12,210 bases of DNA, from contig DGGP01000105.1 in the NCBI GenBank assembly GCA_002392265.1, positions 1 to 12,210 of the forward strand, in the 5' to 3' direction. The notes beneath the pieces are model-generated. The model saw only the letters and a program-made list of their open reading frames with translations. It was not told the DNA's origin and did not search any database. A program made the translations under genes and the position numbers. This DNA is from Firmicutes bacterium UBA3871. GTDB lineage: Bacteria > Bacillota > Clostridia > Peptostreptococcales > Anaerovoracaceae. Positions 1 to 6,978 of this stretch are shown one piece after another; position 1 is the stretch's first letter; every line of letters begins with the position of its first letter.

Positions 1-51
1 GCCTGACTACGAATCAGTAGGTTGCACGTTCGAGTCGTGTCACGCGCACCA
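1..51 (+). tRNA. tRNA-Arg (anticodon ACG), 3' part only
   Basis: Only the 3' part is present, because the gene enters from the left edge. The anticodon stem CTGA/TCAG encloses the loop CTACGAA, which puts ACG at the anticodon position (decodes CGU, and CGC/CGA after A34-to-inosine editing). The T arm is GCACG-TTCGAGT-CGTGT, and the 3' acceptor strand CACGCGC is followed by an encoded ACCA ending at 51. The acceptor 5' strand and D arm lie outside the window, so full cloverleaf pairing cannot be checked. Confidence 0.9.
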
Positions 52-82
52 AACCCCCGAGTTTTCTCGGGGGTTTCTTTTT
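51..82 (+). terminator. Intrinsic terminator of the tRNA-Arg transcript
   Basis: An 11-bp perfect stem, AAACCCCCGAG (51-61) with CTCGGGGGTTT (66-76), has a TTTT loop and is followed by a T run at 78-82. It begins at the last base of the tRNA CCA end, so the tRNA transcript ends here. Confidence 0.93.
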
Positions 83-98
83 ATTGTTATTATTGTCA

Positions 99-145
99 CC
101 GGGATTGTTACTGCGGGACATACTAGGCATACCGGACTATCCCGG
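99..145. repeat. Short inverted repeat of unknown meaning
   Basis: CCGGGAT (99-105) and ATCCCGG (139-145) are perfect inverted copies about 33 bp apart in a non-coding stretch. No T run follows, so it is not a usual terminator. It could be the edge of the repeat cluster that begins at 165, or a chance match. Confidence 0.3.
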
Positions 146-164
146 GGCTACACTGGACTGGGTC

Positions 165-372
165 TTTTCATCCCAAAAGCAAAAAATGAAAAAACAGGAT
201 GAAATAATTCAGCTGCTTTTTCATCTCAAATCTATAAAAGTGCAAAATAGGATGATTTTTCACAGTTTCCGCCTTTTAAAATTCATCCCCATTTCTAAAA
301 ATGACAAAGCAGGATGAAAAAACAAAAATATTTTTCATCTTAATATTTAATAACCTCGAAATGGGATGAAAT
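165..372. repeat. Array of four 38-bp degenerate repeats (TCATC-N-GGATGA)
   Basis: The non-coding stretch between the tRNA terminator and the riboswitch promoter (about 83-421) holds four units. TCATC starts at 168, 221, 283 and 335, and GGATGA starts at 197, 250, 312 and 364. The distance is exactly 29 bp in every unit, while unit-to-unit steps are 53, 62 and 52 bp. The interiors also align (an A-rich core, often TAAAAATGA-like), so these are diverged direct copies whose ends are inverted to each other (TTTCATC/GGATGAAA). Possible roles are transcription-factor sites, a small mobile or REP-like element, or RNA hairpins. The 77-residue reading frame across it starts at a TTG with no ribosome binding site and its sequence follows the repeat, so I do not call a gene. 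Confidence 0.75.
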
Positions 373-421
373 ATGCGCTGCATCGGCTTTTGGCAGCAGC
401 AGTTTTAAAGAGAAAAGGGGG

Positions 422-450
422 TTGACAAAATGTATGCTAAGATTTAACAT
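422..450 (+). promoter_or_regulatory. Probable sigma-A promoter of the cobalamin riboswitch transcript
   Basis: A perfect -35 box TTGACA (422-427) is followed after 17 bp by TAACAT (445-450), which matches 4 of 6 bases of TATAAT. Transcription would begin near 457, giving an untranslated leader of about 430 nt that contains the riboswitch and its terminator. The -35 is strong and the -10 is moderate. Confidence 0.55.
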
Positions 451-559
451 CATTCTTGTGCGATTAATGCGGTTTTAGTGCGGTAGTTTGGTTTCATTTT
501 GCAAACCCCGTTCTATCTGGACTGCAAGCACGCAAAACAGAACAAAAGTAGAATAAAGG

Positions 560-750
560 AACACGGCCGGGTAATGCCCGGTACAGAGGAATGGGGTGAA
601 AGTCCCCGCGCAGAAACGGCACTGTAAGCGTGAATCCGTTCCGAAGCAGCCAATGGCGGCTGCAGCAGCGAAAGCTGACCACTCGCAACAGCGGGGAAGG
701 CAGGAAACATGATGCAGAGATTACTCTCCTATCGCAAGTCAGGATATTCA
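560..750 (+). ncRNA. Cobalamin riboswitch (B12 aptamer)
   Basis: Conserved parts appear in the right order: a P2-like hairpin CCGGG/CCCGG (567-581), then AGAGGAA, the GGGGTGAAAGTCCCC element (593-607), the core GGCACTGT (618-625), a GGGGAAGGCAGGAAA segment (about 693-707), and a 3' B12-box-like CGCAAGTCAGGAT (733-745). These are the hallmarks of cobalamin riboswitches. The edges are approximate because I did not resolve the closing P1 helix. It precedes an intrinsic terminator at 812 and the gene at 885. The simplest reading is that bound cobalamin favours termination and shuts the gene off when corrinoid is plentiful. Confidence 0.92.
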
Positions 751-811
751 GTTCCAAAATCAGTATATCGGCGTTCCCGATGTAGTCATTTTTATGTGCT
801 CAAAAACGTCA

Positions 812-846
812 GCACCGGGGCTTTATGCCCCGGTGCTTTGTTTTTA
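812..846 (+). terminator. Intrinsic terminator, expression platform of the riboswitch
   Basis: A 9-bp perfect stem, GCACCGGGG (812-820) with CCCCGGTGC (828-836), has a 7-nt loop and is followed by TTTGTTTTTATAT. It lies between the aptamer and the ribosome binding site of the downstream gene and no gene ends before it, which is the layout of transcriptional attenuation. I did not identify a clear competing antiterminator helix. Confidence 0.88.
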
Positions 847-870
847 TATATTTATCATTTACGTTTCATA

Positions 871-887
871 AAGGAGGGACTATATTG
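871..887 (+). promoter_or_regulatory. Ribosome binding site that selects a TTG start
   Basis: AAGGAGGGA (871-879) lies 7 nt from its GGAGG core to a TTG at 885-887. The first in-frame ATG (825) lies inside the terminator loop and cannot be the start. The next ATG (912) has GAGGAG only 1 nt upstream, too close. Starting at the TTG gives a well-formed signal peptide, so I place the start there. Confidence 0.8.
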
Positions 888-3800
888 GAAATTCAAAATC
901 GAAAGAGGAGAATGCTACAGGCTAAACGGTTGCTCAGCTTTCTCCTGGTACTCGTCATGGCTTTTGCCATGATGCCTGCAAACATATTCGCAATAGAATA
1001 TGCTCCCGAAAGGGACGGTCAGGTTCGTGTCATAATCGAAAACACCACATATTCAACAGACGACGGTGCACCGTGGGATGGCACTCTGGTCGATACCTGG
1101 ATAACACTTGATGACGATTCGACCATGATGAGCTGTGTTGTTGAAGCGCTCGAGGAAGACGGCTATGAACAGCAAGGCGCAGAAAACAACTATATCGAAA
1201 GTATCAACGAACTGGCTGCATTCGACGGCGGCGATATGTCAGGCTGGATGGGGACGATTAACGACTGGTTCGTAAATCAGGGTTTTGACGGTTTTACCGT
1301 TGCTGATGGCACACTTGAGGCCGGCGATGAAATCCGCATCATGTACACCTGCTATGGCTACGGAGAGGATCTCGGTGGCTCATTCATGAACGATGATACC
1401 ACGCTCAGCGAACTTAATATCACAGGCGGCCACTTTGATCGCGATTTTGACGGTGAAGATACCAGTCCATACGAATTCTTTCTGAACAGCGGCGTTACTG
1501 GTATTAAAATCACACCGACAGCGTCTAACAAGAACTTTCTGGTAAGGACATACAAAAACCATTCAACACTTTACAAACGCTCAGCTACTATTCCGGTTTC
1601 GGACGGAGACAGTTTTACCATTATCGTAAATGAAGTCGGGGCACCTACAATGAATCAGTGCACCGACTTCACGGAATACAATGTCAGAATTACCGCTCAA
1701 AGCGGCGGCACAGACCCTGATCCAACACCTTCACCTTCCGGTATTAGTGCAAGCTTTACAAACGGCAATGCCTCAGATATGAAGCTTTTTGCCACTACAG
1801 ATTCAGCTATGGCAACCGACCTGCTAGACGGCAGTACTTCGGGTGAATTGACACTTTCTGAGGGCGACTATATCCTGGCGCTCTACAATGATAATGACGC
1901 CTGCCTTGGAACTGTTGCAATTACAGTAAGTGAAACGTCTCATGCATTCACTGCTTATTCAGTCAGTGTAGGCTGTGGAAATACCGGCTGGGCTATCGGC
2001 ACAAACTACACCGTTACGGCATCGGCTATCTCTGCCGGCAGTGCGCAGCGACATATCACAATGGGCGAAAACGGCAGCAGCTTCGTTTGCCTTTCAGGTG
2101 ACAGCGTAAGCGCAACGCTTATTCCTTCTCAGAGTAAGCAGGCTGCAGGATATTCAAGCATTATTGCGTCAAGCAGTGCAATTTCCGCGTCTAATGCTCA
2201 CCTTAGCGCAACCTGCGCGCAGGCACCTGTGGAGCATGCGGATTACAGAATAGCTCTTCGCAACACGAAAGCTCACCTGAAGACACTGCCTACTCCTGTT
2301 GTAGGCTCTGTAGGCGGTGAATGGCTGGCAATTGATCTCGCCAGAAGCGGAGAAAGCATCTCGGAAGACTACTTTGATGCGGTAAAGACAGAAATTGAAG
2401 GCTCTACGCAGTTTGCAAGCACCGGTCGCCTGCATAGAAATAAGTCAACAGAAAACTCCAGAATAATAATAGCTCTTACAGCACTTGGAGTTGATGCAAC
2501 TGATTTCTACGGCTATGACCTCACGGCAGGTCTTAACCAGCTAAGCTACCTGGAAAGACAGGGCATTAACGGTCCTATTTGGGCGCTCATTGCGCTTGAC
2601 TGCGGTAACTATTCCATTCCGGAAGGAATATCCAGAGGGGCAATCATTAATTCTATTCTTTCCGAGCAGACCACCGATGGCGGTTGGAATCTTTCAGGTC
2701 CTAACGCATCGGCCGACCCGGATATGACCGCTATGGCCCTCCAGGCTCTGGCTCCTTACTACAATACCAATAATGATGTGCATGCAGCTGTTGACAGGGC
2801 ACTTACTCGCCTTTCAGCCATTCAGTCTGATATAGGCGGATTCGGTAGTATACAAGGCGCATGCTCTGAGTCAGCAGCACAGGTAATTGTAGCGCTGACA
2901 GCCCTCGGAATTGACCTTGAAACCGATTCGCGTTTCATAAAGAATAGTTACACCTTAATTGATAATCTTTTGACTTTCCATGTCACTAACGGATTTAAGC
3001 ATGTTCAGAGTGGCAATTACGATCAGATGGCGACAGAGCAGTCTTATTACGCCATCGTTGCATATGACAGATTTAAAACCAACCGGACAAGCCTCTACGA
3101 TATGAGCGACCTGACTCTGTCAGCATATCCTACACCGGCAGCAATCACTACCGATCCGGCTATTACTACAGACCCTGCAATAACTACAGGTGGCGCTGTC
3201 ACTACCGACCCTGCTATAGCCACAGGCGGTGGCGTAAGCGGCGGAGGTGGCGGCACAGATACTCCTGCCCCTGCGGAAACAATCCGTGTTTCCATGCGCC
3301 TCATTGGTGCTGAGGAAGCTACTCAGGATGTAAATCTCGGCAGAGCAGCATATCTGCCTGACTATGTTACATGGATAGCTACAAGAAGCTACACACTTCC
3401 TGCAGAATCGACAGTTTACGACCTCTGGGTTGAAGCTTGCGGTGACGCAAACATCAGAAGCATAGGCGCTGAAAACAACTATGTTGAGACTGTTTATGCA
3501 CCAAGTGGTTACGAGCTTTCAGAGTTCACAAACGGAAACCGCTCGGGCTGGATGTACACTATTAACGGCAGACATCCGGGCTTTGGTCTTACGGAGCAGA
3601 CGCTCAGAAACAATGACGTTGTAATCTGGCACTATGTAAATGACTATTCATATGAGGTTGAAGACTGGTTTGACGATCCGAACTACCCATCCCTCGGCGA
3701 CGGTACTTACTACAATCGCTGGCTGATGGCTCCTGACAGAGCAGGCGCAAAGGGCGGCGGTATTCCTTTGGGAAGCAATTCGGGAGCTTCAGGCAGCACT

Positions 3801-5078
3801 GCAGCAGGTGGCGATACAGCCGTTCCTGCTAGCAACGTAAGCGTTGAAGCAACCGCAAAGAACGGCACGGCAAAGGTAGAGTTAACTACGACAAAGATCA
3901 ATGAAGTAATCTCAGCAGTAAAGAAAGAAGGCACAAAGGCCATCCAAATCGAGCCTACAATCAAGGGCGAAGCAAGCAAGGTCTCCGTGGACATTCCAAA
4001 GACCTCGCTTAACAAGATCGTTTCCGAGACAGAAGCGGTTCTTAACATAAAGACAGGCCTCGGCGAAATGAACATTCCAAACGACACCCTGGGCGAGATC
4101 ACAAAGCTTGCCGGCGGCAAAGATGTTTCAATGAGCATGGAAAAGGCCGATACAGCCACACTTGCAAAGAAGATTTCAGCTGCATTGGAGGGCATTGTAA
4201 ACGCTGTTGCAGAAGCCTTTGGCGTTGCAACTCCTGCCAATGATGTAACAGCTGAAGAGCTCTCAAAGATTGATACAAAGGGCTCAGTTGCTGTCGATTT
4301 CAAGATTACTTCGGGAGCCGATACAATTTCATCATTCGGTGGAAAGAGCATTGATGTAGCTGTAGCTGTTGACAAAAACAAGTTCACGGCCGGTAAGACA
4401 TATCTCGCATACATCTTCCACGATGATGGACGTATAGAAAAAACCGGTGCACGTGTAACAGGCGGAAATGCCGTAGTTTCAATGCGCAGCTTCTCGACTG
4501 TAGTTATCACTCAGGAAGAGGTGAAAACAGTAAGCTTCAGCGATGTACCTGAAGGCAAATTCTACTATGACGCAGTGGCATGGGCTGTTTCAAACGGTAT
4601 CACAAACGGCATTACAGACACGACATTTGAACCAAACACAGTATGTAATCGTGCGCAGATGGCAACTATGCTTTACCGTTTTGGTAAGGGCGCCGATACA
4701 GATAACAACATTCTCTCCAAATTTGTAGATGTAGCTTCGGATTCATTCTACAGCAAGGCGGTTTCATGGGCTGTCTCAAAGGGTATCACCACCGGAACCT
4801 CTGAGACAACCTTCGATCCGTCTGCATCCTGCAGCCGCGCTCAGATGGTAACAATGCTTTACCGCTATGCAAAGGCTGCCGGCATCGCAAAGGAGAGCGC
4901 AGGCAATGAATTAAGATTTACAGATGTAAATGCAAACTCCTACTATTATGATGCGGTTGCATGGGCCGTTTCAAACGGTATCACAAACGGCATCTCGGAC
5001 ACAGCATTTGAGCCAAACACAATATGCAGTCGCGCTCAGATGGTAACTATGCTTTATCGCCTCAGCGGTTTGAAATAA
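885..5078 (+). CDS. SLH-anchored surface protein with transcobalamin-like domains, putative corrinoid-binding
   Basis: 1,397 residues from the TTG start. Basic N-terminus, then a hydrophobic LLSFLLVLVMAFAMM and a likely signal peptidase cut after ANIFA (about residue 36). Domains by eye: DUF4430/transcobalamin C-terminal-like (about 47-165); cadherin-like beta sandwich (172-270); a PTPSP linker; an unassigned Ser/Thr/Gly-rich segment (about 287-445); an alpha/alpha barrel with repeated ALTALG-type helices and DGGW at 598-601 (449-739), as in transcobalamin and terpenoid cyclases; a linker of 6-residue repeats; a second DUF4430 (798-926); a pre-SLH region (about 986-1211); and three SLH domains starting near 1216, 1280 and 1344. 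SLH domains bind secondary cell-wall polymers, so it should sit on the cell surface. In transcobalamin and intrinsic factor, the barrel plus beta domain encloses cobalamin. With the B12 riboswitch upstream I infer extracellular corrinoid capture. No transporter is adjacent. Domains are firm to moderate; the ligand is inference. Confidence 0.85.
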   Translation: MEIQNRKRRMLQAKRLLSFLLVLVMAFAMMPANIFAIEYAPERDGQVRVIIENTTYSTDDGAPWDGTLVDTWITLDDDSTMMSCVVEALEEDGYEQQGAENNYIESINELAAFDGGDMSGWMGTINDWFVNQGFDGFTVADGTLEAGDEIRIMYTCYGYGEDLGGSFMNDDTTLSELNITGGHFDRDFDGEDTSPYEFFLNSGVTGIKITPTASNKNFLVRTYKNHSTLYKRSATIPVSDGDSFTIIVNEVGAPTMNQCTDFTEYNVRITAQSGGTDPDPTPSPSGISASFTNGNASDMKLFATTDSAMATDLLDGSTSGELTLSEGDYILALYNDNDACLGTVAITVSETSHAFTAYSVSVGCGNTGWAIGTNYTVTASAISAGSAQRHITMGENGSSFVCLSGDSVSATLIPSQSKQAAGYSSIIASSSAISASNAHLSATCAQAPVEHADYRIALRNTKAHLKTLPTPVVGSVGGEWLAIDLARSGESISEDYFDAVKTEIEGSTQFASTGRLHRNKSTENSRIIIALTALGVDATDFYGYDLTAGLNQLSYLERQGINGPIWALIALDCGNYSIPEGISRGAIINSILSEQTTDGGWNLSGPNASADPDMTAMALQALAPYYNTNNDVHAAVDRALTRLSAIQSDIGGFGSIQGACSESAAQVIVALTALGIDLETDSRFIKNSYTLIDNLLTFHVTNGFKHVQSGNYDQMATEQSYYAIVAYDRFKTNRTSLYDMSDLTLSAYPTPAAITTDPAITTDPAITTGGAVTTDPAIATGGGVSGGGGGTDTPAPAETIRVSMRLIGAEEATQDVNLGRAAYLPDYVTWIATRSYTLPAESTVYDLWVEACGDANIRSIGAENNYVETVYAPSGYELSEFTNGNRSGWMYTINGRHPGFGLTEQTLRNNDVVIWHYVNDYSYEVEDWFDDPNYPSLGDGTYYNRWLMAPDRAGAKGGGIPLGSNSGASGSTAAGGDTAVPASNVSVEATAKNGTAKVELTTTKINEVISAVKKEGTKAIQIEPTIKGEASKVSVDIPKTSLNKIVSETEAVLNIKTGLGEMNIPNDTLGEITKLAGGKDVSMSMEKADTATLAKKISAALEGIVNAVAEAFGVATPANDVTAEELSKIDTKGSVAVDFKITSGADTISSFGGKSIDVAVAVDKNKFTAGKTYLAYIFHDDGRIEKTGARVTGGNAVVSMRSFSTVVITQEEVKTVSFSDVPEGKFYYDAVAWAVSNGITNGITDTTFEPNTVCNRAQMATMLYRFGKGADTDNNILSKFVDVASDSFYSKAVSWAVSKGITTGTSETTFDPSASCSRAQMVTMLYRYAKAAGIAKESAGNELRFTDVNANSYYYDAVAWAVSNGITNGISDTAFEPNTICSRAQMVTMLYRLSGLK
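3138..3227 (+). repeat. Five 18-bp in-frame repeats coding a PAITTD-type linker
   Basis: Five consecutive 18-nt units encode AAITTD, PAITTD, PAITTG, GAVTTD and PAIATG (residues about 752-781), followed by a Gly-rich run. They separate the barrel domain from the second DUF4430 domain. Threonine- and proline-rich repeats of this kind make extended flexible linkers, sometimes glycosylated. The unit number could vary by slippage or recombination. Confidence 0.8.
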
Positions 5079-5127
5079 AGTAAAATAAGTAGTAAAACTT
5101 CTTAATTCCATATGTGCAAAAACCAAA

Positions 5128-5161
5128 GAAAAGCCCCGAAGAGCAAGCTTAGGGGCTTTTC
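5128..5161. terminator. Bidirectional intrinsic terminator between convergent genes
   Basis: A 10-bp perfect stem, GAAAAGCCCC (5128-5137) with GGGGCTTTTC (5152-5161), has a 14-nt loop and lies between the plus-strand surface protein gene and the minus-strand hydrolase gene. In the minus direction it is followed by TTTGGTTTTTG. In the plus direction the arm itself supplies TTTT but the downstream tract is weaker. It can serve both genes. Confidence 0.85.
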
Positions 5162-5198
5162 CCATATTATATGAATGTTCTACATTAACTATATATAA

Positions 5199-6101
5199 CT
5201 ATATATTTTTCTCCAGATTATTCTTAAAGAATTTAACTATTCCTTCCATTATTTCTTCTTTAAGTTCAGACTCTTTGTAGCCCATTTCATACCCGTGACC
5301 GTCATCGGTCGTAACCTCGATTGTCAGCGAGTGCTCATAAGCCGCAGCGCACTGAATCGAGGTGCTCGATGTCACCACATAGTCGTCCGTGTTGTAGAGA
5401 ACCTCTACAGGCTTGTTTCCAAAGTTTTCCCATCCGTGCTCGCAAGGGTCGTACTGCTCAAACTCCGCAAACCACTGCGGCGTCAGCTTTTGTCCCTGCT
5501 TTTCCACATAACCGAGTGCCGCCGCGCTGGTCTTCATCTCATCCCATTTTTCCTGTCCGCCCATGTAGTAAATCATCGCGTCCTTTGTTCCCGCAGGCGC
5601 AACCAGATACATGCAGGCGTACTCATAGCCGCCGTAGTTTTCGTTTGCCATCATCATTGCGACTCTGCCGCCCATGCTCCGGGCATAAAGCCCTATCGCT
5701 GCCTCGTTTATCGTGTAATGCTCGCACATATAGTCAATTGCCGCAGCGAGATCTGCTTCCATGCTCGAAAGGCTGTACATATTTGTCTTTTCAGCCTTTT
5801 TGTCGGCTTCCACGCGCGGATCAAAGTCCACCCGCACCGTCGCTATCCCTGCCTCTGCAAGTCTGTGTGCAAGCTCTTCCGCTCCGCCGCTGTTTAATGT
5901 CCCGGTAAATCCGTGCCCCATCGCAACAAGCGGCATATGCCACTCGCCCGCATGCTTTGGAAAGACCGCTTCGCAGTAAGCGTAGGTCCCATCGTCATGC
6001 GGCAGATAAAAGGTTTCCACTTCAACGCTTTCGCCCGCAGGCCGTAAGAAAAGAGCAAGCACGCCTATTGCAATCACTACCAAAACCAGATACTTTTTCA
6101 T
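5199..6101 (-). CDS. Exported or membrane-anchored alpha/beta hydrolase
   Basis: 300 residues from the ATG at 6101, which has GGAG 7 nt upstream. An in-frame TTG two codons earlier is too close to that site. Residues 4-19 are hydrophobic after MKK, giving an uncleaved anchor or signal peptide without a lipobox cysteine, so the enzyme probably works outside the membrane. The alpha/beta hydrolase fold shows in the oxyanion-type GHGFTG (62-67), the nucleophile elbow ARSMGG with Ser142 (Ala replaces the first Gly of GxSxG), an acid candidate at Asp239/Asp240 (NTDDYV), and His269 in DDGHGYE. Substrate is unknown; the set resembles serine aminopeptidase/dienelactone-hydrolase-like esterases. It follows the metal ABC permease by 27 nt and is probably cotranscribed with it, although no functional tie is evident. 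Confidence 0.85.
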   Translation of the reverse strand: MKKYLVLVVIAIGVLALFLRPAGESVEVETFYLPHDDGTYAYCEAVFPKHAGEWHMPLVAMGHGFTGTLNSGGAEELAHRLAEAGIATVRVDFDPRVEADKKAEKTNMYSLSSMEADLAAAIDYMCEHYTINEAAIGLYARSMGGRVAMMMANENYGGYEYACMYLVAPAGTKDAMIYYMGGQEKWDEMKTSAAALGYVEKQGQKLTPQWFAEFEQYDPCEHGWENFGNKPVEVLYNTDDYVVTSSTSIQCAAAYEHSLTIEVTTDDGHGYEMGYKESELKEEIMEGIVKFFKNNLEKNI

Positions 6102-6128
6102 ACCCAAACTCCACTCTCATCACGCTGC

Positions 6129-6977
6129 TTATGCGCTGCGCCCGCTCGCCTTTCCGATAACAAAGCAAAGGCCAAACGCCAGAAGGTCCGCCACAACAAT
6201 GGTCGAACCTACAGGCGTTGAAATCAGAATCGATGCAACGATTCCGACGCACGAGCATAAAACAGATAAAATTGCCGCAAATACTATAACCGATTTAAAG
6301 CTTTTGAAAAGTCTCATTGCGGAAAGTGCAGGGAAAATTACGAGCGCCGAAATCAGCAAGGTTCCCACCAGCTTCATCGCAAGCACGATAATAACCGCCG
6401 TAACTACCGCTACCAGAGTGTTGTAAAACCCTGTCCTGACACCCGTTGCCTCTGCAAAGCTTTCATCAAAGGTCACTGCGAAAAGCTTGTTGTAAAAGAA
6501 GATATATATCCCTATTACGATTACTGACATCGCAATGCAGATCCATACATCAGACTTTGAAAGCGTCAGGATTGCAACCGAGCCAAACAGCGTCGAGCAC
6601 ACATCCCCGGACACATTGCCCGAAACCGTAAATATATTCATCAAAAGATATCCTATCGCCATTGCGCTGACGGAGAGCATCGCAATTGCCGCATCCCCTC
6701 TGATGCGCGCATTCTGCCCCGCCCGCAGCAGCACCACCGCGGAAATAACGGTAACCGGCACGATTACTATCATATCGCTGTATATATCCATAACCGCCGA
6801 TATCGCCATCGCACAGAATGCCACATGCGAGAGACCGTCCCCTATGAAGGAGAATCTCTTCAGCACCAGAGGCACTCCGAGCAGCGCCGTGCAAAGTGAA
6901 ATGAATACACCTACAATGAGTGCATATCTGACAAAAGGAAAGCTGAAATAAAACAGTATGTTTTCGAAAGGAGTCAT
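6129..6977 (-). CDS. znuB: Metal (zinc/manganese-type) ABC transporter permease, ZnuB/ABC-3 family
   Basis: 282 residues from the ATG at 6977, preceded by AGAGG at 8 nt. A GTG at 6986 would add three residues and overlap the ATPase gene, but its spacing is poor. The protein is almost entirely hydrophobic, with about eight membrane segments. Family landmarks are RFSFIGDGLSHVAF near the N-terminus, the ATPase-coupling region around FDESFAEATG, LLISALVIFPALSA, and TPVGSTIVV near the C-terminus. ABC-3 permeases import zinc, manganese or iron with a TroA/ZnuA-type binding protein. The ATPase gene ends 1 nt upstream. No binding protein gene is present here, so it must be encoded elsewhere. The metal cannot be decided from the permease alone, so the gene symbol is by family only. 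Confidence 0.9.
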   Translation of the reverse strand: MTPFENILFYFSFPFVRYALIVGVFISLCTALLGVPLVLKRFSFIGDGLSHVAFCAMAISAVMDIYSDMIVIVPVTVISAVVLLRAGQNARIRGDAAIAMLSVSAMAIGYLLMNIFTVSGNVSGDVCSTLFGSVAILTLSKSDVWICIAMSVIVIGIYIFFYNKLFAVTFDESFAEATGVRTGFYNTLVAVVTAVIIVLAMKLVGTLLISALVIFPALSAMRLFKSFKSVIVFAAILSVLCSCVGIVASILISTPVGSTIVVADLLAFGLCFVIGKASGRSA

Positions 6978-6978
6978 A

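Noticed and set aside
84..317. 77-residue open frame across the repeat array
   Set aside because: It starts at a TTG right after the tRNA terminator, has no ribosome binding site, and its sequence simply reads through the 38-bp repeats.
165..372. CRISPR array
   Set aside because: The four units are degenerate, carry their variation inside the repeat, have short AT-rich gaps of 15-24 bp and no cas genes nearby.
494..757. Minus-strand open frames over the riboswitch
   Set aside because: They lie antisense to a highly structured RNA, have no supporting ribosome binding site and no recognisable protein features.
825..884. Extra 20 N-terminal residues of the surface protein from the ATG at 825
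   Set aside because: The ATG sits in the loop of the riboswitch terminator with no ribosome binding site, and the added residues would bury the signal peptide.
3710..4510. 266-residue minus-strand open frame inside the surface protein gene
   Set aside because: It is a shadow of the biased codon use of the opposite strand; the plus-strand product has clear domains and the reverse frame resembles nothing.
1..5160. Integrated mobile island next to the tRNA-Arg gene
   Set aside because: I saw no integrase, no second copy of the tRNA 3' end and no transposase within the window, so adjacency to a tRNA alone is not enough.
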